This document shows positions 1 to 8,600 of a DNA stretch of 64,000 bases, one piece after another (the stretch's first letter is position 1; each line of letters begins with the position of its first letter). This stretch comes from Candidatus Saccharibacteria bacterium UBA2951. GTDB lineage: Bacteria > Patescibacteriota > Saccharimonadia > Saccharimonadales > Saccharimonadaceae. The notes beneath the pieces are model-generated. The model did not search any database. It saw only the letters and a program-made list of their open reading frames with translations, and was not told the DNA's origin. The position numbers and the translations under genes are program-made. Location: NCBI GenBank assembly GCA_002348615.1, contig DEBR01000002.1, forward strand, positions 183,441-247,440, in the 5' to 3' direction.

Positions 1-55
1 ATTGGCTGGCACCTACGTTTCAACCCTAACGTACATTTGTACGCCGACATTCTAG
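1..55 (+). CDS. C-terminal end of a surface protein (partial, runs off left edge)
   Basis: Reading from base 2, an open frame gives LAGTYVSTLTYICTPTF and stops at a TAG at 53-55, one base before the ATG of the next gene. A tail of alternating Thr/Tyr/Val residues beginning with AGTY is typical of the final beta strand of secreted WxL-like or Ig-like surface proteins. The one-base gap suggests translational coupling to the DUF916-like gene downstream. Only 17 residues are visible, so the family is inferred from this tail and from the neighbour. Confidence 0.55.
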   Translation, partial: LAGTYVSTLTYICTPTF

Positions 56-56
56 T

Positions 57-1046
57 ATGGTACAGTCACGCCGAATCCTTATTGCCGCACTCGTATTCAG
101 TAGCATTCTGAGTTTATTCAGTGTACCGGCACAGGCTGCTCCGGCACCCGGCCAGGCACTTGAAATCGCCCCGCCCGTACTTAACCTGCGGGCCAACCCG
201 GGCGAAACGGTAAAAGCCACCATTAACCTACGTGACGTTTCAACCAGCTCTTTGGTCGTCCGCAACCAAATTAACGACTTTGTCGCATACGGTGAAGACG
301 GTACGCCGAAAATTTTACTGGATGACACCGAAGAAACCAGTCCGTATTCATTAAAGGCCTGGGTTCAACCCTTGCCACAGCTCACATTGAAGCCGAAAGA
401 AGTCAACAAACTACCCCTTACCATTCGCGTCCCGAAGTCAGCCGCTCCGGGTGGTTACTACGCAGTCATTCGCTTTACTGCCAGCGCTCCCGGGCTTGAC
501 GGTACCGGCGTATCACTCAGTGCTAGCCTTGGCACGCTTGTACTGCTACGTGTAAATGGCGAAGCCAAAGAAGCAATGAGCGTAGAAGAATTTTCAGCAA
601 CCAAAAATGGTGAGAAGAACTGGCTGTTCGAATCCCAGCCGATCAAGTTTGTCACCCGCGTTCGCAACAACGGAAGTGTCCACGAACAACCTACTGGGCA
701 AATCGCGGTAAAGGACATGTTTGGCAACGCCGTCGCCAACGTTAACGTCAATCTGGTTCAAAGCAACGTATTGCCTGCCAGTGTTCGCCGGTTCGAGCCG
801 ATACTTGATAGTTCAGTGATTGGTAACCGCTTACTCCTTGGACGTTACACGGCCGACTTGAAGCTGACCTACGGAGCTAACGGTCAAACGCTTACTGCGA
901 GTACTAGTTTTTGGGTAATACCGTACCGCCTGATCGCGTTCGCTATTGTCCTACTCGTTATTGCGTTCATCGTTCTACGTATCGGTCTGCGTCGCTACAA
1001 CGAACGTCTGATTGAGCGGTCACGTTCACGCCGCCGACGCCGCTAG
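57..1046 (+). CDS. DUF916-like (WxL-interacting) Ig-fold surface protein, C-terminally anchored
   Basis: 329 residues. A signal peptide (about 1-27, ending AQAA) is followed by a beta-rich ectodomain and one transmembrane segment near 288-310. The cytoplasmic tail is very basic (ends RSRSRRRRR). The opening of the ectodomain (LEIAPPVLNLRANPGETV) and the later APGGYYAVIRF segment match the two-domain layout of DUF916/DUF3324 proteins. In Gram-positives those anchor WxL surface proteins to peptidoglycan. The ATG lies one base after the stop of the preceding surface-protein tail, which fits a partner role. The family is assigned from layout and motif resemblance; the exact ligand is unknown. Confidence 0.7.
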   Translation: MVQSRRILIAALVFSSILSLFSVPAQAAPAPGQALEIAPPVLNLRANPGETVKATINLRDVSTSSLVVRNQINDFVAYGEDGTPKILLDDTEETSPYSLKAWVQPLPQLTLKPKEVNKLPLTIRVPKSAAPGGYYAVIRFTASAPGLDGTGVSLSASLGTLVLLRVNGEAKEAMSVEEFSATKNGEKNWLFESQPIKFVTRVRNNGSVHEQPTGQIAVKDMFGNAVANVNVNLVQSNVLPASVRRFEPILDSSVIGNRLLLGRYTADLKLTYGANGQTLTASTSFWVIPYRLIAFAIVLLVIAFIVLRIGLRRYNERLIERSRSRRRRR

Positions 1047-1072
1047 CGTCACATCTACCCCTAATACGCTCA

Positions 1073-1081
1073 TGCTATACT
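1073..1081 (+). promoter_or_regulatory. Extended -10 promoter 7 nt before an ATG
   Basis: TGCTATACT (TGn plus TATACT) ends 7 bases before the ATG at 1089, so the transcript should begin at or next to the start codon. No Shine-Dalgarno sequence fits in between. No convincing -35 element is seen. Confidence 0.55.
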
Positions 1082-1088
1082 ACGAATT

Positions 1089-2042
1089 ATGTTGAAGCTG
1101 ATCCACCATAAACACAGCGGAAAGCTACGGCCACACGAACATACGTCGTACGCGCCGCTTGGCGTGCTGCTACTTGTGGTGGGACTTTTACTAGGCGTAT
1201 ACACATCGTACGCCGCCAGCCCCGGACCGGAGTCTGGCTCTGTCGGTCTGACCGGCATCGTGCCAGGCAAACCACCCACCGTCGCCCCGACGATTGATTC
1301 ACCCAAAAACGGTGCTCGTTTTTCGACTACGCCCGTAACGGTATCGGGAACTTGCCCTAAAAATACGCTGGTCGAAGTCTTTAAGAACAATATATTCGCC
1401 GGAAGCATACCTTGCCGCGACGACGGCACGTATTCGCTTGATATTGACCTCTTGATTGGCTCGAACGTATTACTTGCCCGGGTGTATGATGAGCTGAACC
1501 AGGCTGGCCCAGATTCAAACACGCCGACCGTGCACTACGACGCGCTCCCCGCCCAGGCCGGCCCGCTGACCAGTCTGGACTTTGGCGGCGCACAACTACT
1601 GCTTAACACTGACGCGGTGTTCCGTGGAGTATTTCCGAAGCAAGAGATGAACGTACCAATCGATATTTTGGGCGGTACGCCTCCATATGCCATCAACGTG
1701 CAGTGGGGTGACTCGACGAACAAAGTAGTACCACGCGGTAACAACCAAAGCTTCACCATCGGGCACGTGTATTCAAAACCGGGTACGTACCAAATGACTA
1801 TCCAGGGCAGCGACGCCAACGGAAGGGTAGCGTTCCTGACGGTTGCGGCTATCGTGAACGGACAACCGGGCTTGGCGACTGGCAGCACGGATACGCCGAC
1901 GGTGTCGAATACCACGCTAACCAGACTTCTGACACTGTGGCCGCTCTATGCCAGCGTGGTCGGAATCGCCGTCAGCTTTTGGCTGGGCGAACGACGCGAA
2001 AAACGACTGCTTCTACGTGCCGGACCGGTGTATCATACGTAG
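1089..2042 (+). CDS. Membrane-anchored protein with Ig-like and PKD-like domains
   Basis: 317 residues. An N-terminal hydrophobic segment (about 22-44) is followed by a short Pro/Gly linker. Next comes an Ig-like module (about 60-155, with the SPKNGARFSTTPVTVSG entry typical of bacterial Ig repeats) and a PKD-like module (about 185-255; WGDSTNK then HVYSKPGTYQMTIQ). A C-terminal transmembrane helix (about 285-302) and a short basic tail end the protein. The ectodomain is expected on the cell surface. The gene appears to have its own leaderless promoter although it lies 42 bases after the previous gene. No enzymatic motif is visible. Confidence 0.65.
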   Translation: MLKLIHHKHSGKLRPHEHTSYAPLGVLLLVVGLLLGVYTSYAASPGPESGSVGLTGIVPGKPPTVAPTIDSPKNGARFSTTPVTVSGTCPKNTLVEVFKNNIFAGSIPCRDDGTYSLDIDLLIGSNVLLARVYDELNQAGPDSNTPTVHYDALPAQAGPLTSLDFGGAQLLLNTDAVFRGVFPKQEMNVPIDILGGTPPYAINVQWGDSTNKVVPRGNNQSFTIGHVYSKPGTYQMTIQGSDANGRVAFLTVAAIVNGQPGLATGSTDTPTVSNTTLTRLLTLWPLYASVVGIAVSFWLGERREKRLLLRAGPVYHT

Positions 2043-2161
2043 TTAATATTACACCAAAAATCTTGTTTTCTTGCCTGATTTAGTTTATGCTTGTAACAGA
2101 TAAAATTGTGTGAGAAATAAAAACAGCTTTATCTAGCGAAAAACATAACAAAAAGACAAAC

Positions 2162-5100
2162 ATGTCGAACGGTGGAAAATTGGTTCGTCGCTTAGCGACG
2201 GCCACCCTTGCCTTCTTGGTATTTTTGGGTGGCTTGTGGTGGATTACTTCAGGGGTATTTTCGACCCCTGTTGCTGCCGTTGCTGGGATAAACGAGCAAA
2301 TTAATTTTCAGGGCCGCTTGTTCAATGCCCAAGGAGCGGTCGTTCCAGATGGTTACTACAACATCCAGTTCAAGATTTACCAGGACGGTGACGGCCTGAC
2401 ACCCGGTAATACTACTGGTACTCCGGCAGGTTCACTGAAATGGACGGAAAGCTGGCTGAACGTCAACGGCCAAGGTATTCAGGTTAAGAACGGCTACATG
2501 TCTGCCAATTTAGGAAGCGTCACTCCTTTCGGCAGCTCAATCGACTGGAACCAAGGTACGCTGTGGCTTTCAATGAACATCGGTAGCACCAATGCCAGTT
2601 GTGCTAGTTTTGCCGTCTGTACCCCTGACGGCGAAATGGTGCCGATGAAGCGCCTTTCCAGCACCCCCTACGCCTTGAACGCCGGTAAGCTTGGCGGACT
2701 GACGTCGGCCGGTTTCATTCAGAACCAGAATGCGGCCGCCCAGACCACAACGAACTTTTGGATTGACGGCACCGGCCGCGCCGGCACACTTCAGGCGGCC
2801 ACAAGCGTCAACACACCTGCCATTCGTAGCCTGACCGATAGCACCAGCGCCATCCAAATCCAGAATGCTGCCGGCTCTACCACGGTCATGAACATCGACA
2901 CCAGTAACGGTCGGGTCGGCATAGGAACAGGCGCAGCAGCACCGACAGCTACCTTGCAAGTGGGTGGCACGCTTACCAGCGCCGGTGGCGCGATCAGTCT
3001 GAACGATAGCTCAAACTTCGCCGTTTCGATTGGCGGCGGTAACTCCACCGGAGCACTGACCATCGGAAACGCCGCAAATTCGACGACGCTTGGCTCGGAC
3101 ACGCTTAACATCGGCAGCGCCACGACCGCGACAAGTATTATCAAGACCGCTCAGACTACCACGAATGCGGCAGGAACCGGATTGACGATCCGCGGTGCTT
3201 CCGGTAATGGCACTGGTGCAGGCGGCGTCGTGACTATTCAGGGCGGTACCGCCGGCCCGACCAACGCCAATGGTGGCAATTTGGTCCTGAATGGTGGAAC
3301 CGGTAGTGGTACCGGGGTGAACGGTCTGGTCGTCATAAGTAACGCGACCTACACGACCGCTCCGACTCAGAACTCGGGTACTAACGTGAACGTCACACAG
3401 GCTAACATTGATTCGTACGGCACGATCATCCTGAACGCGACCGCGTCTGGAGTTAACTTCACCCTTGGCGCACCGACACTTGGAGCCAGCGCCGCTGGTA
3501 AGCTTATTTACGTTACTGCCGCCAACGGCTCACCGGACTTCACGCTGCGTGCGAACGTCGGCGGCGGTACCGGTGTCGAGCAGAACATCGCCATGCGCCA
3601 GAACACCACCGCCTCGATGATATGGAATGGATCGCAGTGGACCGCTGCCGGTGCATCCAGCTCGACCACGCTGCAGTCGGCATACGACAACACGCTGCAA
3701 TCCGCCGGTGGTGCCGAGTTGGTAGTATCGAAGACGACAGCTACCAATGGTCTGACGATCCGCGATAATTCCGTAAACTCCGTTAATGGCACGCTGCTCT
3801 CTGTCCAGACCGCGTCCGCCGCTTCGCTTATATCGATTAACGGCAACGTCAAAGAATATGCGAACAACGCCGGTGCCGAAACCGCTGGTGCGACTGCCAC
3901 GACGTTCCCTGCCACAACCTGGGAGAACGTTGGAGCCTCGACCACCGTCGCGCGACAGAATGTGGCTGGTGATTACATCGCCAGCGGTCAAGGCTCCGTT
4001 GCCGTAACGACCCCAGCTACGGCTAACAACGGCGTTAAGAACACGCTGACGTCAGCCCTGACTGCGAACACCACCTACAACGTTTCGTTTACGACGCGGC
4101 TTCTGAGTGGCACGTTTACGAATATGAACGTGTATTACTCGGTTGATGGAAGCGGCGTAACGACTGCTTGTACGACGGCCGCCACGGCCGCCACCAGCGT
4201 ATGGACAAAGGTCAACTGTACGTTTACGACTCCGGCCAGCGGAATCACGACCGGCAACGCTATTTACATCCGCCAATCTACCGGTGTAGCGCGAACGTTC
4301 TATATCGACAACCTCTCAGTGACGATCGCTGCCGATTATAACTTTGCGACCGACAGCAGCGTTAGTGACAGCGTGAACTTCGCGACGAACTGGGTGACGG
4401 CCGGGCTCGGTACGGTCAACGTGACTCGTAATACCACTGACGGTAACGACGCCAGTGACAGCGCGCAGGCAGCAATCACCACCGGAGCAGCCAACGCTGG
4501 TATCCGCAACAAACTTAGTTCAAACCCGCTCCCGAGTACGCTATACCGTATGACCGTCTACGCAAAGGCGACCTCTTCGTTCACCGACTTCAAGATACGC
4601 TACAGCCGCGACAACGGCACCAGCTTTGTTGACTGTGTCGACTACAACACACAGACGGTCAGTACCACCGAATGGACGAAGATTACTTGTTATGTACAGA
4701 CCGATGCGACCGCAGCGACGAACCCGTATGTCTACTTCGTCGAGACATCGTCGGCGGTACGCACCTACATGGTCGACTCGTTCAGTATGACCCTCCGTAC
4801 CATTACGACGCCGAACGTCCAGATCGGTGGTGGCGTCAACGGCGGTCCGACCACACTCTTCACGCTTGACAAGGGAGCCAGCGCGCCGATTGCAAGCGAC
4901 AACGACGCACTGCTCGGAAGCATGTACTACGACACCACGCTCGGTAAACTGCAGTGCTACGAAGCGGACGGCTGGGGTGCCTGCGGCTCGAGCCCGGACA
5001 ACGTCGTGACCATCAGTCCGGAATATACCAACGCCGTCATGCATGGCACCGGTGTCGGCACCATGACATCCGACCTGTGTTCCGATACCTTGAACCTGAA

Positions 5101-5527
5101 CGACGGATCGTCCGGTCAGCCAACCATCTGCGGCACAAATGAAACATTCAACTTCTATAAGTGGACGTCGCCGCAGCCGACCAGTCAGGCGTACGGCATT
5201 TACGTCACCTACCAGCTACCGAGTACGTTCAAGGTGTTCACGTCGGGAAGCACGTCGTTAATGGGACGAACCGACAGTGCTAACTCGAGCGTGTCGTACC
5301 AGATATACCGAAGTGACGCGGCCGGATTGACTTCTTGTGGCAGCAACGTCAGCGTGTCATCAGGAGTACAGTCAACCTGGCAAATCGGCAAGGCCAGCGG
5401 TGCGGCTGATCCATCGACGTGCGGCTTCGCTCCAGGTAATAGTATCGTCTTTAAGATCAACGTATCGGCCAGCAGCAATGCCAATGCCTACGTTGGTAAC
5501 TTGAACTTCACCTTCAGCAACCGCTAA
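2162..5527 (+). CDS. Large secreted beta-strand repeat protein with tandem CBM-like modules
   Basis: 1121 residues. An N-terminal transmembrane/signal segment (about 13-40) is followed by a module beginning INFQGRLFNAQGAVVPDGYY that recurs in Patescibacteria surface proteins. A Gly/Ser/Thr/Asn-rich stretch with tail-fibre-like NGRVGIGTGAAAPTATLQV follows. Residues about 560-723 and 724-880 look like a tandem pair of jelly-roll carbohydrate-binding-like modules: each starts with a loss-of-order Asn/Asp stretch, has a Thr-Trp-Thr-Lys (or Glu-Trp-Thr-Lys) strand before a Cys, and ends in a 'YIDNLSVTI' or 'MVDSFSMTL' strand. A Cys-containing C-terminal domain follows (about 960-1121). No Shine-Dalgarno is evident (the upstream 20 bases are A-rich). 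Likely an adhesin or surface-layer component; the ligand is unknown. Confidence 0.65.
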   Translation: MSNGGKLVRRLATATLAFLVFLGGLWWITSGVFSTPVAAVAGINEQINFQGRLFNAQGAVVPDGYYNIQFKIYQDGDGLTPGNTTGTPAGSLKWTESWLNVNGQGIQVKNGYMSANLGSVTPFGSSIDWNQGTLWLSMNIGSTNASCASFAVCTPDGEMVPMKRLSSTPYALNAGKLGGLTSAGFIQNQNAAAQTTTNFWIDGTGRAGTLQAATSVNTPAIRSLTDSTSAIQIQNAAGSTTVMNIDTSNGRVGIGTGAAAPTATLQVGGTLTSAGGAISLNDSSNFAVSIGGGNSTGALTIGNAANSTTLGSDTLNIGSATTATSIIKTAQTTTNAAGTGLTIRGASGNGTGAGGVVTIQGGTAGPTNANGGNLVLNGGTGSGTGVNGLVVISNATYTTAPTQNSGTNVNVTQANIDSYGTIILNATASGVNFTLGAPTLGASAAGKLIYVTAANGSPDFTLRANVGGGTGVEQNIAMRQNTTASMIWNGSQWTAAGASSSTTLQSAYDNTLQSAGGAELVVSKTTATNGLTIRDNSVNSVNGTLLSVQTASAASLISINGNVKEYANNAGAETAGATATTFPATTWENVGASTTVARQNVAGDYIASGQGSVAVTTPATANNGVKNTLTSALTANTTYNVSFTTRLLSGTFTNMNVYYSVDGSGVTTACTTAATAATSVWTKVNCTFTTPASGITTGNAIYIRQSTGVARTFYIDNLSVTIAADYNFATDSSVSDSVNFATNWVTAGLGTVNVTRNTTDGNDASDSAQAAITTGAANAGIRNKLSSNPLPSTLYRMTVYAKATSSFTDFKIRYSRDNGTSFVDCVDYNTQTVSTTEWTKITCYVQTDATAATNPYVYFVETSSAVRTYMVDSFSMTLRTITTPNVQIGGGVNGGPTTLFTLDKGASAPIASDNDALLGSMYYDTTLGKLQCYEADGWGACGSSPDNVVTISPEYTNAVMHGTGVGTMTSDLCSDTLNLNDGSSGQPTICGTNETFNFYKWTSPQPTSQAYGIYVTYQLPSTFKVFTSGSTSLMGRTDSANSSVSYQIYRSDAAGLTSCGSNVSVSSGVQSTWQIGKASGAADPSTCGFAPGNSIVFKINVSASSNANAYVGNLNFTFSNR

Positions 5528-5549
5528 CCTTGGTAGTTCATCCCTGTTA

Positions 5550-5595
5550 TGGTAAAATATCGCAGTAGTAGGAGCGTGTTTTACAAGGCCGCTCC
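5550..5595 (+). promoter_or_regulatory. Extended -10 and 5'-UTR hairpin before the Kelch gene
   Basis: TGGTAAAAT at 5550-5558 is an extended -10. It is followed by a leader of about 55 bases with a hairpin (GGAGCG at 5571-5576 pairing with CGCTCC at 5590-5595) and a Shine-Dalgarno (AAGGGG, 5604-5609) ahead of the ATG at 5621. This leader contrasts with the leaderless starts elsewhere in the window. Confidence 0.45.
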
Positions 5596-5620
5596 ACGGG
5601 AGTAAGGGGACACAAAAAAC

Positions 5621-8600
5621 ATGAAACTTGGCGGAGGATACCGACGCAGGCCGCACCGGCACGTACAGGCCCTTCTTGCACATGCCAATCGAGCAACACC
5701 GGTCAATGTCCGCCGCGTCATCGACCGCTTTCTTGGCTTGAAGCTGCGCTACCGCATTATGATCGTTGCAGGTATCTTTGTGATCGCAGAGCTATTCACC
5801 CTTTATCTTCCGATGCTCCAGGGTAGTTCCTATGCATTAGGCAACGGTGAAGGACTGCTTGGCGAATCAAGCCCAGAAATGGCAAAAAAACTTACCTTCG
5901 ACGCGGCAAAGCAAGTCTATAGCTTCAATACCGAGCGAAAGACGAACCCGTCCGATTCAACCGGTGGCATGACAAGCGCCTCGGCGACGGCACACAAAGA
6001 CCCGACCAAGGGCGTCACCGTGAACGACACGGTGAATAACGTGCAACTTACCATGACCCCGACATTCGGACTCGAAGAAGGCCGACAAAGCAAAGACCGT
6101 ATCGTTTACCCTCTTAAGAACGGTTCCGGTTGGGTCGTCTATACCATGCGCGGCGTCGGTATAAAAGAAGATATCATTTTAAAACATGCTCCCGGGAACG
6201 AGGCGTCATATAGTTACAAGCTATCGCTCGGAAACAGCATGAAGGCGAAAGTCGAAGCCGACGGCAGCCTAGGTGTATATGGCAATAGCTTGCTTAGCAG
6301 CAACGTGACGACCGGCACTGACAAGGATGCTAAGCTGCTTGAAAAAGCCCGCAAGAACGCCCCCAAAGATACCCTGCTTTTTACGATTCCAAAGCCAGTC
6401 GTGAACGATAAGAAAGGTCAGGCAAAAGGCATTACAGCCCACTACTCGCTAAAAGGCGACACTTTGACCGTGACTGCTACCGGCCTGAGAAAGGGCTCGT
6501 ACCCACTCACCATCGACCCGAGTATTTACGTCGTGACTGCTGAACAGTTCATGGCTGGCAATAACGAAACCAACATTAACTTCGATGTCGACAATAAGCT
6601 GATAAAAAAAGGACGGACGACTGGCGCCCGTTTTGACGCCTGGCAAGACACATCGTCACTGCCGAACGCCCTATGGGGAGCAAGTACCGCCGCGGCCGGA
6701 GGTTATATTTACGCGGTCGGCGGTACTGCCTACAACGGTCAGACCTACACTAGCCAAGGATCCAGTACCTTTACCGTGCCGGCGGGCGTGACAAGCATTA
6801 CCGTCAAGATGTGGGGTGGCGGCGGTGGTGGAGGTGGTGGTGCCGCGACTGCTGCCGGTGGTGGAGGTGGTGGTTCCGGGTATGTCACGGCGACTCTTAG
6901 TGTTACCCCTGGTGAAACATTGAACGTCTATGTTGGTGGTGGTGGCGAGGGCGGCCTGTACAACAATGGCGGTCAAGATGCCGGTGGTGGCGGTGGAGGT
7001 GGCGGCTATTCCAGCATTTATCGAAGTAGTACTCTCCTTGCTCTCGCAGCCGGTGGTGGCGGTGGAGGTGGCGCACGTAACGCAACCGCCGGGGGTGCAG
7101 CCGGTGCCGGAGGTGGTACGAGCGGCGTGAATGGAACAGGTGTCGGAAACGGTGGCGGTGGTGCAGGCGGTACCGCATCTGCCGGTGGTAATGGTGGTAC
7201 AGGAGGTAACAGCAACACCGGTGCGGCCGGATCGAGCCTTGCCGGTGGTGCCGGTGCCGATGGCCGCAGCAGCGGTACAACCAGAGGTAGCGGCGTACTT
7301 GGAGGACTCGCTACCGGTGGTAATGGTGGGCAACCCAACGTAGCCACCACTCGTCCTGGTGGTGGAGGAGGTGGCGCCGGTTACTTTGGTGGTGGAGGAG
7401 GTGGCTCGACCACGAGTGCCAACGGAAACGCCGGTGGTGGCGGTGGAGGTGGCTCAAGCAGGACCGATCCGGGAGCTACTGGTGTCACGAATACCGCAGG
7501 CTCGGGGGTAAACCCAGGTAACTCAGGTGATGCGGTCCGTGCCGGAGCCGGTCAAGGTGGATCCGGTGGTGCCGCGTTGAATGATGGTGGCAATGGCACA
7601 AACGGACTCATCAGTATTACGTATGGTGGTGGCGGATCGACGACGACCTCTAGCGTCAACTGGGCGAAGTTCAACACAGGTAGCGGAACCATCGATAGCG
7701 CGAATCCAGGCACTGGTGCGTGTAGCGGTTGGTGTTCAACGGCAGCTTACAGCTTACCGGCTGGCCGGGCGAACTTCTCGCTGGTCGCGTACAACGGTTT
7801 TCTGTACGCAATGGGCGGAACCGACAGCACCGGCACGCGTCAAAGTACCGTCTACGTAGCCAAGCTCGGCGCCAACGGTGAGCCTCAACTATGGCACCCG
7901 ACCGATTCGAATCCGAACAACTGGGTATATTGGTACCAAGATACGGGACTGTCGAATATCCGGGCATACGCAGGCGCAGTCGCCTACAATAACCACATGT
8001 ACCTACTTGGCGGTATAGGGCCGACCACGCCGGTCAATACTGTTCAGGTCGCCGACATTTTGCCGACTGGTAAGCTGGGCAGCTGGAGCACGCTGACTAA
8101 CCTGCCTTCAAACTTATATGCCCATGATGTTCAGGTATATAACGACCGCCTATACATACTTGGAGGCTCATCCACGGTCGGCGGCGCCCCCACGGCCAAC
8201 GTGTATTACAACAAAATCAATAGTGACGGCACGGTAAATAGTTGGACTCAGACCTCAAGCCTTTCAACCGGCCGGATGAACCAAGGCGGCAATATGTCGG
8301 TAGTGTGGGGGGCATATATTTATATATCCGGGGGTTGCTCGGCCGTAAACGGAAGTGGGTACTGCACGACCATAGCGTCCGATAGTCAGGTAGCGAGTAT
8401 TAATGCCGATGGCAGTATTGGCGAGTGGAACACCATGGCCGGCGTGATTGATACACGTATGAGCCAAAGCGTCGTCGCATGGCGTGATAATATTTATGAA
8501 ATCGGAGGATGTTCGTCGCAGAACACAACGACCGGCGATTGCAATACCGGCATGCTTTCGAGTATCAAGTATGGAACGGTAAACCAAGACGGTGACGCGT

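Noticed and set aside
6671..7333. A 220-residue Thr/Gly/Ser-rich minus-strand ORF
   Set aside because: Antisense of the Gly-rich repeat; low-complexity composition with no start signals.
6820..7660. Dense short GGTGGTGG-type repeats, considered as a CRISPR-like or satellite array
   Set aside because: They lie in frame inside the Kelch gene and encode a continuous Gly-rich domain; there are no equal spacers.
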